Shown piece after piece: positions 45,601-57,109 of a DNA stretch of 64,000 bases. The stretch covers positions 42,021,880 to 42,085,879 of the forward strand of contig CM036197.1 of NCBI GenBank assembly GCA_020631735.1, read 5' to 3'. The notes beneath the pieces were generated by a model. The model was not told the DNA's origin, did no database searches, and worked only from the letters and a program-made list of their open reading frames with translations. Numbering within the stretch: position 1 is the stretch's first letter; each line of letters opens with the position of its first letter. This DNA comes from Saccharum officinarum. Taxonomy: Eukaryota; Streptophyta; Magnoliopsida; Poales; Poaceae. The position numbers were made by a program, and so were the translations under genes.

Positions 45601-48274
45601 AAGCTACATAAACCAATTACACCTTTATCTAGATCATGATTTTAGGAAAATAACAAAATTGGTTTCACCATTTTTGGACACATACACAATTTTATATTAG
45701 ATTCACAAGTTTTGCTTAGAACTAAATTAAGAAATTGCTTTTTAGAAAAGAAAAAGACCAGCGGCAGCAAAGCTGTCCCGCGGCCTAGTGCGGCCCACGC
45801 GAAATGCGACTGCGCGCGGCCATCCGGCCCAGCAGGCGGCCCAGGGCGGGGAGCCCGCGCACGCGCACGCGCCCACGCCTTTGCAAAAATGCCCCAGCTA
45901 AGCGGTTTAATACGCGGCCACATGCGCACCATTCCGACATTGGCGTGTTTTGCGGATAGGCCCCCGTACTATCCCACCTTCACAACAGAGCGGTTCCCGT
46001 TGGTCTTGCGCCATGCCGGCATGGCTCCGGCCGGCACGGGCCGGTTGCACCGGCCAGCTAGGGTGGCGTCAAGGTGAACAGAGAGGTGCGGGACCACCAG
46101 GAGCTTACCACGGGTCCAGCCGAGGCGATGGTTGTGGCCAAGGGAGACGGAGCAGTGCTGACGACGTGTGAGCGGCCGGTGTGGTGGCGCTCCGAGCATG
46201 GCGCGGTCGCGTCAGCTAGTCGTTGGCGGGAGTTCTGGCCAAGACGAGGCAAGCACCAGACAGAAGAGGTCACATAGGGTCTAGGGGTGCAATGAATTGA
46301 ACTGCTACCGGCTAATTTAGTCTTACCCCGAAATCACCAGTGCACGGCGGCGAACTCGACCGGCGGCGAGCAAGACTCAAAAATTGCTGACTGCAGAGCT
46401 TGGCCATGTCCAGAATCACAGCGAGGACGCACGCTGAGTCCCATCGACGCGGTGGCCTTATAATTGGGTACGCAGGGAGCTAGTCGGGGAGTGTTGGACG
46501 GGATGGCTCGGTCTTGGCAGTGAGCGACACGGCAGTGGCCCGCGCGGTGGCGTTGACTAACGGGGCGAAGTGGCCAGGCACCGCACAGTCCGGCACAGGC
46601 CAGTACGTGTGGCTGGCAGTGGCAGCAGCGCAAGGCAGGCGAGCCAGCAACACAGCGGCATCACGCAGCGACAAGCACGGCAGCAGCAGCGCGAGCACAC
46701 ACCATAATGATGCTCGGACGCGCCCAACACGTCAAGGAAAAAGGACACGGCGCCGCTCTCATCAAGCACGCGGGAGGCACAACAGCGGGTCAGTCAAAAG
46801 TGTGTGCGTGCATGTTATATTTTCTTCTTAATCGATTCTTTATTTAGGAAGCAAATTTTTCCACTATATAAAACAATCATATATAGATAACCAAGAGATA
46901 CACGAATGCATGTATACACAAATACATTTGGCATAAATTGAGTTTGTATATCTATTTATGGTTATTAAGGCATGCACTGCATTTTTATCTTCGGTCATAA
47001 TTAACTTAACCCTATGTTTAGTTAGGCACACCTGCTGCAAAATTTGAGACTTGCACAAAATAATCCTAAAAAAATGGCACTTTTTAATCCTAAACTATAT
47101 TACACCTTAGTTTATAAAAATTGTTTTTCATGCCAACAATTAACACAACTTATTCTATTTTTCTCAGTGGGATCACATTAGCAATTTCCACCCAAAATAA
47201 ATTAACTTACAATGCTCGTTTTTTAACCACAAAAGTGAGTCATGTAAGATTCGGGTATCATTTCAAGTTTGTTTTAAATTTAACCTTCGGAAAACTTGTT
47301 TAGTTAATTTCTTTTAAACCTTAACCACGGTGCTAAGCGAGCTAGTAACACCAGGAGTGTTACATTATGCTAACAATTACTACTCTAATTTAGAGCGCTA
47401 ACAAGAACTAGAGCAATCATAAGAACTGTGAACCAATGAACAAAAGAGTAAGATAAATATTTAAATAAAGATCAATTACCAGAAATATCCCGGATGCAGA
47501 CTCGAAGAAGCCTGAATCCGTCGAAGTACAAGCCGGAGAGGGAGCACCGACAGGCCAGCACCACCCCCAACTCTTCCCTCGCTCTCTATCTCTCTATTTT
47601 GCTAAGACTAGATCCTAATGAGGACTAATCTTCTCTTGATGGCTAGCTATAGAGAGGAGATCCATTCAAGGGATCCCTCTCAGCTGATCTCAACTGGAGC
47701 AAATGAATTAGGGTTTCATGGGATTGCTCCTCCAGAGTGCAGGGGCCTTGCTTATATAGCCCTCTAGGAAGCACCACAGCCGTCGGATCAAACCGACCTT
47801 GATCAATAACTTTTTATTAATCCTCAAAGGCGGTGGAAGCAGGATCCGCGAGGTGGAGCCTGATTGGCTAAGCCACTGGGGAGGGCGCCCCGCTTCCGGG
47901 CCCGTTTCGCCTTCCGTTTGTTTCTAGAGTCTTCCCGTATCTTTTAGATTCCAGAAAAGTTATGCGTAGTCCCTTTGTCTCTATGTAAACCTGACATGTG
48001 GGCCATCCTTGGTTATTTTCAGCTGACACCCTGCAGAAACAGACATTCACCAAAACTTATGAAATTCTGTTAGTAAACCCCCTATATCTCTGTGGTAATT
48101 ATGTTTAGGTCTTTTTTATGTTTCGTTGACGGTTAAAAAATGATACTTATCTACCGTCAACACAGACTCGCCAAATGCTAGTTCCAAGAAATCATTGGTC
48201 TTCATCATCCATTCTTGGGTGAAATCACCCGCACTTCGGCGGCCCGTGTACATCCACTCACGGTCATCCATCAT
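39677..48274 (-). pseudogene. TNPD/TNP2-like CACTA transposase, split by a solo LTR and carrying several stops
   Basis: TNPD-type proteins are the CACTA transposases. Domain order from the start at 48274 (MMDDREWMYTGRRS): a transposase-associated domain, whose second half continues at 43178 after the LTR (CPCMRCANRKRK); the TNP2 domain from about 42850 to 41640 (CPKGCVLFRKEH, VALATDGLNPY, LPYFDDLLLPHNIDVTH); DUF4218 from 41620 to 40870 (YGGP-less, with SYFFRQFCAKEL); DUF4216 around 40460-40050 (FKCHWFDPG); and an acidic C-terminus (NDWVDDENNGD). In-frame stops: TAA 42832-42834, TAG 42712-42714, 42046-42048, 42001-42003 and 41713-41715. Some frame shifts also exist. Assignment to the family is firm. 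Confidence 0.85.
43179..48162 (-). mobile_element. Solo LTR, 4,984 bp, nested in the CACTA transposase
   Basis: Begins TG and ends CA (plus-strand ends TGTTAGCATTTTTAACGC and CTACCGTCAACA). Flanking five-base repeats are CGGAC (43174-43178) and CAGAC (48163-48167), one transition apart. Removing it plus one repeat joins the two halves of the transposase-associated domain in frame. No primer-binding site, gag or pol lies inside, so it is a solo LTR left by recombination. On the minus strand it shares a GAGTACTCAGGGTTTGTTC-like module with the LTR at 57135, which sets its orientation. GC-rich, gene-poor interior at 45770-46780. Confidence 0.85.
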
Positions 48275-49454
48275 CTAACATAAATAACAGCGAGCAAAGT
48301 AACCATCAACTGCATCTACAGGGCGGTCCTACTGCCTAATAGGTGGGGATAGGTCCTAATCCCACCCGCGGATGAGTAGATGAGGTTAGTTTCCATACTC
48401 TACTCCTATCCAAGACAAAATTTCGGCAGCACCTCCCCGTTGTTCTCCAGATACACGTCTTGGAAAGGAGAGTGTGTATCCGAAGAACAATAGGGAGGTG
48501 ATTCCAAAACTCTGTCTTGGATTGGAGCAGAACATAGAAACTAACCCATCTACGTATCCGCAGGCCGTCCAAAAAACATGGATGATTCAAAACAAATACG
48601 AGCGTAGATATGCAATGATCTGTATACCTCCAACCGTATCTCTTTCGAACGGAAGATGCCTAACTGGGTTACGTGACCTATGATCATGAGACGGAAAGAG
48701 GGGTTATACCGAGGGTGGCCATGGAGTCAGGCTAGCAGGCCATGGCGAGTCAGTGTAGTGGCGAGATGACGCGGTGCTGGTAGACCCGCACGGTGACAAA
48801 GACGATCGGGGTCACCCAAGTACTCTGGCTCGGCTCGGCTTGAATAGGTCCCTCTCCTGTATAAAAACCAAAGAGATTACTGTCCGTTTAAAATTTCGGT
48901 AGCACCTCCCCTGCATGGTGAGGTTTCCAAAACATGCAACATACAACGACACGAAGGCCGACAACCACATATATATCAATGGCTCGATGGCCGTCAAGTA
49001 CATATATTTTTCCAATCCATACGCCATGTATTGCCAAACTTTACTACTACTACGACCACTACGACTCCTACTACTACCACAACTACTACTACCACCACTA
49101 TACCTTGGGGAAATGCGACGGTCGACGGTGGGAGGCCGGGCGACGCTCCTCCTCGAGCACCGGTGGCTGACAGCGGTAGACAGGGGTGGGCGGGCAACGA
49201 CGGCCCGGCGGCAGGTCGTCGGTGGCCGGGCGCGGGCGGGGAGTGGCGCGGCCGCGGGCCGACGCAGGGTGGGGAGGGGTGTGGCCCGGCAAGGGCGGCG
49301 ACGCACGGCGTGGGCGGCGCGCGGTGCGGGCAGGGAGTGGCACGGCCGGGCGCGGGCCGCTGGCGGCGGCGCGGCGCGGCGCGCGGTACAAGGGCGATGG
49401 CGGCTCGCGGTGTGTGCGTGTGTGTGCACGGTGTGGGTGGGCCGGGGTCTTTTC

Positions 49455-50520
49455 TTTAGGGGCTTTGCCGAGTGCCAGATTTTTTTAAAAAAAACTTTGC
49501 CGAGTGCCCCTGTTCCGGCACTCGGCAAAGAATATTCATTTTTTTTTAAAAAAAAACTTTGTTGAGTGCCTCTGACCCGGCACTCGGCAAAGAATTTTTT
49601 TATTTTTTTTTTAAAACTTTGTCGAGTGTCCTGACCCAGCACTCGGTAAAGAATTTTTTAATTTTTTTTAAAAACTTTGCCGAGTGCTGCTGACCCGACA
49701 CTCGGCAAAGAATTTTTTATTTTTTTAAAAAAACTTTGCCGAGCGCCCTGACCCGGCGTTCGACAAAGAATTTTTTATTTTTTAAAAAAACTTTGTCGAG
49801 TGCCTCCTCCCTAGCACTCGGCAAAGAATTTTAATTTTTTTTCTTTTTACGCCCATTTTTTGCAACCTTGCTACAATAATAGGAGCTTAATTTATAAATT
49901 TGGTACATTTTTGTTTCTTTTTGCTATATTTAGTTAATTTGTTTCATTTACTTGAATTTTTCATAAAAAAGCAAATTTGAACTGCAGGTGGATGGAATAA
50001 TGGAACTTAGCGATTCAAAAAATGATATTCATGATTTTAAGCGTATTGTGAGGCCGCATCTAGGGACATACGCGAAATTTCAAACATCTTGTGCATGAAA
50101 CATGACCACCAACTTGCGTGCGATTTGATTTTAAATTATACAAAATACAAACAAAGTCTAAAAATTACGAAACTTGTCGAGATGTCGTGACATCGCATGT
50201 GGGGCTGTGATAAAAATTTGAGAATGTTTCGAGCAAGTGGTGACGCACGATGCTCGAAATCCAGACATCTCCACGTGATCTCCACAAGATCACATGGAGA
50301 GGACACTCGACAAAGAAATTACCAAAAAAAGAGAAAAAACTCTTTGCTAGCACTCGGCAAAGAGTAACGACATGGTGCAAACCGTCAGTGGACGGCGTCT
50401 TTGCCGAGAGCCAGGCCCTCGGCATAGGGCTTCTTTGTTCTGTGCCACGTGTCTCCCTTTGCCGAGAGTGACCCTCGACATAGAATGTCATTGCTAAGTG
50501 TCCGATTATTTGACCCTCGG
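49455..50520. repeat. Right CACTA subterminal repeat array
   Basis: From 49455 to 49840 at least seven AAAAACTTTGCCGAGTG / CACTCGGCAAAGAATTTTTT pairs recur at a period of about 60 bases. After a plain AT-rich gap (49860-50300), degraded copies return at 50300-50520 (TTTGCCGAGAG variants). Confidence 0.9.
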
Positions 50521-50542
50521 CAACGTTGGCATTTCCATAGTG

Positions 50543-52080
50543 ATTAACGTGCCCGCATCATTATTCTGGTTAATCTACTGTCGCTGTCGGTGCAGACTTG
50601 CGGGTGTCCGCTGCCACGAGTGGGTCACGTAGTCCTGTCGGCTACTGAGCGGCCGACAGGCACCTTATCGGCGGTTGAGAGACCGACAGGCCTCTGCCAG
50701 TCAGCCAGTCCATGCGTGCCACGGCGGTGCGCTAGGCCCTTGCTTTGCCGCCGCGCGAAAACAAAATTCGACTAGAGAGAGGCACCGATTGGACGGCTGT
50801 GCGGGCATCACACGCTAGTACCTGTAGTTCTGTACCGCTCGTGACCGAGCACGAGGATTAAAAGAAGAGATGGCCTACTACTCACTGAGTCACTGTACTA
50901 GTTAGCGGCTCGCTCTAACGCTGTTGGGTTGCTAGCAAGTCTAGGTCTGTCGCGTGCCGGCCGCACGGATGAACATAACCGTGGCTACAGTAAACGACTG
51001 AACGCGACGACCAGTGACCAGTGTCGCCTGTCGCGTCCTCGATGCCTTAAAGGAGAAAACGCCGATCCACCAGCCAGCTCGAACTGGCCGCACGTACTCC
51101 ATACGCACGCGTAGTTGAAAACTTTTTTACTTGAAGTCATTTAGTGTTTCAAAATTTAATTTTAAATTTTAAAATTTATAAACTTACAATAATATTTTAG
51201 GACCCTAAATAGTTTTAATTTAAAAACTTTTCAACTACAAAGTTGTAGATTGCGTCGAGGGCTATAATTTTGATATAAAGTTTGTCTTCATTCAAGCTTA
51301 TATGAAAAAGTTATGAATTAATTTTTGATATAGAGTTTTTAGATCGCCTTTTTTTGACCCAGATGAGATTCAAAACTAAGTATAGGGACTGGGGTGACAC
51401 AACTGAACAAGTTTGATAACCTAAATGGGTAATTTCTAAGTACAGGGACCGGGATGACATAGCTGAACAAGTTTGAGGACCTAAATGATTGATTTGCGAG
51501 TTTAGGGACCGGAATGACATAATCAAACTAAGTTTAGGGAACGACGATGAACTTTACTCATTTAAAAATGAATTGGAAGCATATAACGTCACTATATTTT
51601 GTTCCATTGGTTCAGGCTCCTTCGCACTCCGTAACTAGAAACACTGGTATAATGCCTAGTTATTTGGACCGGACCGGACCGGCGGTCGGACCGGTAAAAA
51701 ACCGAACCAGAGACTACAACGGCTCGGTTCACTTAAAAGACCGTTCATGCAATCGGACCGCCAAAAACCGGTTGAACCGGCCGGTTTTTTAAGGAACTGA
51801 TGAACCGGCCGGTTCTGTCTAGACCGTCCCGGTTTGGGCTCTGGTCTCGTGGCACGCGCGCTGCTGTCGCCTGCTGCCCGTGTGCGTAGCTGCTGCTGGG
51901 CCCAGCCTGCTGCTACTGCCGCCTGCGCCTGTGAACGTTTGGATGCTGCGAACGTTTGGAGAGTGACGTGTGCGTGTGTACACTGCCTGCCACGTTGAAT
52001 TTTTTTTATTTTTAGCCCAAATTTGAAACAAATTTTAAATCTAACCTGGATTTCAATTTTTTTTAAATCTAACCCATTTG
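50543..52080. other. Sequence between the CACTA element and the MULE
   Basis: 51110-51330 resembles part of the foldback family at 6995 (CAAAGTTGTAGAT). At 51378-51545 there are three imperfect 60-bp tandem units containing AGGGACCGG.ATGACATA. 51660-51830 is rich in CCGGACCGG/AACCGG motifs in inverted orientation. No gene recognised. Confidence 0.45.
51378..51545. repeat. Three imperfect 60-bp tandem repeats
   Basis: Units begin AAGTATAGGGACTGGG, AAGTACAGGGACCGGG and GAGTTTAGGGACCGGA, each followed by ATGACA, a CAAGTTT-like motif and GACCTAAATG. Non-coding. Confidence 0.75.
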
Positions 52081-52267
52081 GCCCCGCCACCATGCATGGC
52101 GGGGCAAATGCACTGAACCCCGCCATGCATGATGGCGGGGTGCAGGGGCCACGTGGCGGGGACGTGGCAAAGCCACCCGGGCATACCCCGCCATGATGCG
52201 TGGCGGGGTATGCCAAACCCGCCACCCATCATGGCGGGTTACACCCCGCCGCCCATCATGGCGGGGC
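52081..52267. repeat. Array of five CCCCGCC...GGCGGGG hairpins
   Basis: Five perfect or near-perfect palindromes lie at 52081-52105, 52117-52141, 52181-52213, 52216-52240 and 52242-52267. Each has the arm CCCCGCC (or ACCCGCC) and a centre built on CATGCATG/CATCATG. Each would form a stem of 8-12 GC-rich pairs. They sit just upstream of a TATA-like AAATAAAAG at about 52274 and the leader of the MULE gene. Confidence 0.85.
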
Positions 52268-52279
52268 ACGGCCTAAATA

Positions 52280-52680
52280 AAAGCCGCGCCCCGTCACGCC
52301 CGCTCGGCCGCGCCCCGCCCGCATACGAGCCGCCAGCGCCTCCTCACCGCCGCCGGAGCCGCCACCGACGACCCGAGCGCCGCCACCGTCGCCCGGAGCC
52401 CCTCCCCCGCGCCCCGGCCGCCCCTGCCGCGCCGCCGCCGCCGCTGCCGCGCCCGGCGAAGCCGCCGGCCGCGTCGCCGCCTCCCGCCGCGCCCCCGCCG
52501 CGCCCCCTCCCCCGCGGCCCCGCCGCCGCGTTGCCGCCGCCGCGTCCCCGGCCACCGCGCCCCCGCCGCGTCCCCGGTCGCCGTTCCCGCGCCGCCACCC
52601 CGGCCGCCGACCGTCGCACCCCGGCTCGACCCCGGCACGCCGCCGCCCGTCCAACCTCGCCGCGCCGCCGCACCCCATTT
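52280..52680 (+). other. GC-rich MULE leader (CCGCCG-type low complexity)
   Basis: Almost wholly C and G in CCGCCG-like repeats. Long open frames occur in several frames on both strands (Pro/Arg/Ala-rich in one sense), which is expected from composition. Most likely the transcribed 5' leader of the transposase gene, spliced to the ATG at 53187, where TTGTAG/ATG is an acceptor. Confidence 0.45.
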
Positions 52681-52699
52681 TACGGTATTTTTTTTTATG

Positions 52700-53160
52700 T
52701 TTTCGTTACTTAGTTAATATTATTTATTTAGTTAGTTATTTAATATTATTTGTAGTAAACAATTATTTAGTTATTTAACATTAGTTATTTAGTTAGTTAT
52801 TGAATTATTTAGTTAGTTATTTAGTTATTTAGTTAGTTAACGATTATTTGTAGTTAGTTAGTTAATATTATTTGTAGTTAGTTAGTTATTTAGTTAGATA
52901 ACGATTAATATTAGTTATTTAGTTAGTTAACGATCATTTGTAGTTAACGATTTTTTTGTTAGTTAGTTAATATTAGTTTTTAGTTAATCGGATGTTATTA
53001 GTTATTTAGTTATTAGTTAATTAGTTAACGATTATTAGTTATTTGGATGTTATTAGTTAATATTAGTTATTTAGTTACTAAGTTAGTTAGTTACGTGGTA
53101 GGTAAGTAAGGTTAGTTAGTTAGTTATGTAGTAATTAGTACTACCATATTGGTGAGTTGA
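52700..53160. repeat. TTAGTTAG-rich tract
   Basis: Irregular repetition of GTTAGTTATTTAGTTA, TTAGTTAACGATTA and AATATTAG motifs over about 460 bases. Probably an intron that has expanded by slippage between the leader and the transposase ATG. Confidence 0.85.
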
Positions 53161-53186
53161 TAATCGGATGTCAAATCGTTTTGTAG

Positions 53187-55970
53187 ATGGATTACGGTGT
53201 AAGAGTTTTTTACGGAGGAAGTGTTAGGAGAGAGGATTGCCAGTTTGAGGATATGTATGAAGAATTGGAATGGTTTGATGGCACCCCTAGTTTCAGCGAT
53301 CTATGTGACCGTTTGAGTTTAAAGTTTGGCGAGGCTTTCACACTAAAGGGTAGGTTTGATGTTGGAAGGAATAGGGCACACTATGTGATGATGGACTTAT
53401 GCAACCAAGTAGAGTGGTCCCGATACAATAGGGTCGTCCAAGGTTCGAATGTCGGTATGGCTGAGTTGGTGCTGGAGAATGTTGAGAATGAGGAGCCGTC
53501 CTTCGACAGTGGTACTCTAGGAGATTGTGGTGTGCAGATGCAACAAACTATGGACAGTATGGACTTGGATGGTAATTGGACGCAGGAGCGGGTTCATTCT
53601 CCTCCAGTTGGTCATATAAGCAATGATTTTGATGTAGACGAGTTTGAACAGGAGGAGGAGGAGGCAGCAGAGGAGGAAATGATTGGTGATGATGTTAGCA
53701 CTGATTCTGACGATTCAGGAAATGAGGAAGGAGGTCCACATGCCATGTGAGCACCGGTTGAAGCCATGCCCTCTGGAGGTGCACCTGCCATGTGTACACC
53801 AGTTCGTGGCATGCCCTCAGGAGTACCGCTTGAGGTACTTCATGGCATGCAGAGTCAGAGCACATTAGCCACCGGTTATCCGGATGATGGTGTGGAATAT
53901 GAAGGATGGAGCAGGGTTAGGGAGACACAACAATACGTTGCACCACCCTCTTATACATCGGCAGAGCTTACACAATTGAGGGAGGCTGGCTTGCCCTTTA
54001 CCGGTGTGCCAAATTATAAGGATGTCAGTATGTCGCATATGACAGTTTGTGACACGGGTTTGCAGATGTGTAAGGAATCATTGTACAACCATAAAAATTT
54101 AATACTGAGGAAGGGAATGCTTTTCAATACAATGTCTGAGATGAAGTTGTTCCTTCAGGACTATGCTGTGTATCATCATAGGCCTTACACAGTTCAACAT
54201 TCTGACAAGGAGGTAAAATTCTACATATTATGTAAGGCTGGATTCCCGTGCTCGTGGAAGTTGAATGCACGAAAGAGGCGGAGTGATGGTAAGTGGAAGG
54301 TAACTTCAGTGGAACAGCCACACAGATGCTAGACTAATGAGGGAAAAAAGTACCATCCCCAGTTGACGGCTCGGTACCTAGCCCGTCGTATATTGGGTCT
54401 TGTAGATAAGGACAACGATGTATCGGTGTCTTTCTTGCAGGAGACTATAGTCACATTTGTTGGGTATGAGGTCACGTATGGAAAGGCTTGGCGGGCAAAG
54501 CAAATTGCCCTGGCAATTCGCTGGGGTAGCTGGGAGGAAGCCTATAACAGGGTTCCACGCATTTTGTGTGCGATGGAACACTTCAACCCTGGCATGAGAT
54601 CGTTCATATACACAGGAGGGTTGTATCTTCAGAACCCGTTGAGGCATATTCTGTACCGTGTGTTCTGGTATTTCGATCAGTGCAAGCATGCATTTCAGTA
54701 TTGTCGGCCAGTTGTTCTTGTTGACGGCACGTTCCTCACCGGCAAGTACAGGGGCACATTGATGATGGCTGCTGCTGTAGACCCAGAGAACCAGATAGTG
54801 CCAATGGCTTTTGCTTTTGCGGAGAGGGAAAACAATGATTCATGGTCATGGTTTTATGCGTCTGCTTCGTGTTCATGTGCTTGGCCCTTCTCGCACCATT
54901 TATCTGATTTCGGACCGTCACATTGGAATTCTTAATGCAGCTGGTGAACACATTGATGGTCACCCGTCCCTAGTGCACCGTTGGTGCATGCGGCATTTTG
55001 CCACCAATTTCTGGCGGCATCAACGCAAAAAGGAGGTGGCTGACAAGTTAAAGGAGCTTTGCAATAAACGTACGGAACGCGAGTTCAACGAGACTATGGT
55101 GGAACTAGAGAAGATGCTCAACCAAGCTGGCAAGGCATGGTTAGACCAGCAGATGGAAAATAAAGCCAAGTGGGCATTAGCATATGATGAGGGCGGCTTC
55201 CGGTACGGCATCATGACAACAAACTCCTCTGAGTCTTTCAATCGTGTGTTCAAAGGCGTTCGATCTCTCCCAGTGTCTGGTATTGTTGAGTTCTCTTTTA
55301 GAAAGTGCAATGAGTATTTTGTTAAGCGGTATGGCCTAGGCCTGAGGAATGAAGAGGAGCTTGGAAGATGGGGGAAGGCTGCACATGAATATTTGAAGGA
55401 GGCTGAGGAATTGGCCAAACAACAGGTTGCCGAGGCTTATGGACGAGACATGCTTGTTTTCTGCATACGAGCTAGAGGGGGCACAAACCTGGGCAGCGAA
55501 CGATTTGGTGGGCGAACGTACCGTGTCGATCTTGATAAAGTAGAATGCAGTTGCAACGTCCCTCAGATCATGCATGCCCCTTGCTCACACATGATCACGT
55601 CTTGTTGGCTTAGAGGTTTTGACCACACAGTTGCACCATACATGTCACCCTTGTATCTCCGTGCCAACACCCTCAAAGTTTGGGAGAAGAGTTTCGAGCC
55701 ATACCTTGACGAGTCGTAGTGGCCTCCATATTATGGTGAGGACTACGCGCCTTATCCGGACCTAAAGAAGGTAGGAAAGGGAAAGAGGAAGAAGAAGCGA
55801 CTGAAAGGCGATATGGACAATATGAAAGGTTACGGCGCCGACATGTATGGTGGCGGGGACTTTGACGAAGAACGTGCGCAGAACCTTTGCTCCATTTGCA
55901 AGAATCCTGGTCATAACGCTAGATTTCATAGGCGGGCGAGACAAGAGGTGGTTTATATTGTAAACATGCA
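53187..55970 (+). pseudogene. MuDR-type (MULE) transposase, with three stops and one frameshift
   Basis: Starts MDYGVRVFYGGS with a PB1-like N-terminal region, then an acidic stretch. The Mutator DNA-binding domain spans about 54060-54330 (KGMLFNTMSEMKLFL to PHRC). The MULE catalytic domain follows (VVLVDGTFLTGKYRG; SDRHIGILNAAGEH; the CMRH motif; MTTNSSESFN). A SWIM zinc finger (CSCNVPQIMHAPCSH) lies at 55545-55600. A C-terminal knuckle (CSICKNPGHNARFH) has H in place of the usual last C. Breaks: TGA 53748-53750, TAG 54330-54332, one extra T within 54852-54855 between WSWF and MRLLRVHV, and TAG 55717-55719. All three stops are in the original frame, so the gene was once one long ORF. Confidence 0.9.
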
Positions 55971-56079
55971 TTTATGATATTTTAATCTTCAAATTTACTT
56001 GTCTTTATTTTTTATAATGTTATTAATTGTTCTAATGTTGTTACTTTCATTTTCAAACAGGCAGGTTCAGGGTTGCAAG

Positions 56080-57109
56080 ATGGAGGTGCGGGCTCCTCAT
56101 CCGCGCTTTAGCCTCATTGAGGCGGACTACGACAAGGATCACCGGGCCCAGGCCTTGTCGGAGTAGCAGAGGTCGTTGCGTGCACTTCGTGTTCGCACGC
56201 ACCGCGTACATAGCTGGGACGAGTGATACGCAACGTACATACGTCGGGCAGGCTTCTTTGAGATCATTCGGGTCTACAACAGTACACTCCCCACACTAGA
56301 CCCTACACTTCTTACTGCCTTTATTGATAGGCAACATTGCATTTTATGTTTATTGTCTTTGTTTTGTAAAATTGGGCCGTCAACTTGCCTATAACCAGAA
56401 ACTTGTAATGATGCAGGTGGAGACCGGAGACGCACATCTTCCACACACCATGTGGGGAAATGACTATCACAATGCAGGATGTCAAGATGATATTGTGTCT
56501 CAGTTTGGCTGGTCATCCGGTGACTAGGGTCGTCGACGAGTCTAATTGGGTAGACTTAGTGGAGCAGTTCTGTGGTAGGAGGCCATCAGATGCTGAAGTT
56601 AAAGGCATAAAGTAAGTTCATATTTGCGCCCCATTGAAATCACTAATACAACCATTTCAGCTACATCTATTTTTATAGAATAATGCTTTAATTGTAATTG
56701 CAGGAAGACCTCAGGAGTGTTGACGTCATGGATAACCCAGCACTTTGGTGCAGGGCCTCCGATCGGTACTCCAGATCACGAGGTCAAGGTGTATGCAAAG
56801 GTGTGGTTGTGGCACTTCTTGGGCACTTTCTTGTTCCCCGACTCCTCAGGCGACAGCATCAGCTGGATTTTCTTGAGGATCCTTATCCAGCCACTGGAGA
56901 ACATTGCAACCTATAGCTGGGGTACCGCGGTCCTTGCTTGGACATACCGTCAGCTTTGTACCGCCTGTCGTCGCCAGTCAGCCAATGCCAACCTAGGTGG
57001 CTGCTCGTACCTACTTCAAGTCTGGATTTGGGAGCAGTTTCCGGTTGGGAGGCCTACTAAACCTCCGCATTTGCCTGTGAGTACATTGACTACTTTGATA
57101 TCTTCATAG
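56080..57109 (+). pseudogene. Plant mobile domain (PMD, MAIN-like) gene of the MULE, interrupted
   Basis: PMD proteins include Arabidopsis MAIN/MAIL1 and are also carried by some plant transposons. Exons about 56080-56330 (IEADYDKDHRAQALSE, FFEIIRVYNSTLPTLDPT), 56418-56611 (WRPETHIFHTPCGEMTITMQ) and 56702-57109 (LTSWITQHFGAG, VWLWHFLGTFLFPDSSGD, YSWGTAVLAWTYRQLC). The exon 1 donor appears to be GC rather than GT (GATAG/GCAAC), while phases on both sides match. In-frame TAG 56164-56166 and TGA 56224-56226 disrupt exon 1. The end of the domain is missing because the LTR at 57135 follows about 25 bases after the last open codon. Confidence 0.82.

Larger units (their letters stand above)
36315..50542 (-). 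mobile_element. CACTA transposon, 14,228 bp, with TSD ATT
   Basis: Left terminus CACTGCTGAAAACACATG and right terminus (inverted) CACTATGGAAATGCCAACG both run into TTGCCGAG. The three bases outside each end are ATT. Subterminal arrays of CTTTGCCGAGTG and its inverse fill 36330-37085 and 49455-50520. The genes lie on the minus strand: TNPD-like starting at 48274 and TNPA-like starting at 39542. The left terminus has CACTG instead of CACTA. Both genes carry stops, and a solo LTR is nested inside, so the copy cannot move by itself. The interval 48275-49455 is the presumed promoter side, with a CTA/ACC microsatellite near 49035-49105. Confidence 0.9.

Noticed and set aside
48812..49642. 276-codon open frame on the minus strand and a 216-codon one on the plus strand
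   Set aside because: They run through a CACTA subterminal array (repeated LPSA-like peptide from CTCGGCAAAG units) and a GC-rich promoter segment; not protein-like.
49455..49840. CRISPR-like regular spacing of repeats
   Set aside because: The units are inverted CTTTGCCGAGTG pairs with AT spacers at a transposon end, in plant DNA; no unique spacers.
52129..52713. 194-codon Pro/Arg/Ala-rich open frame
   Set aside because: Translation of CCGCCG low-complexity DNA; equally long frames on the opposite strand; starts inside the hairpin array.
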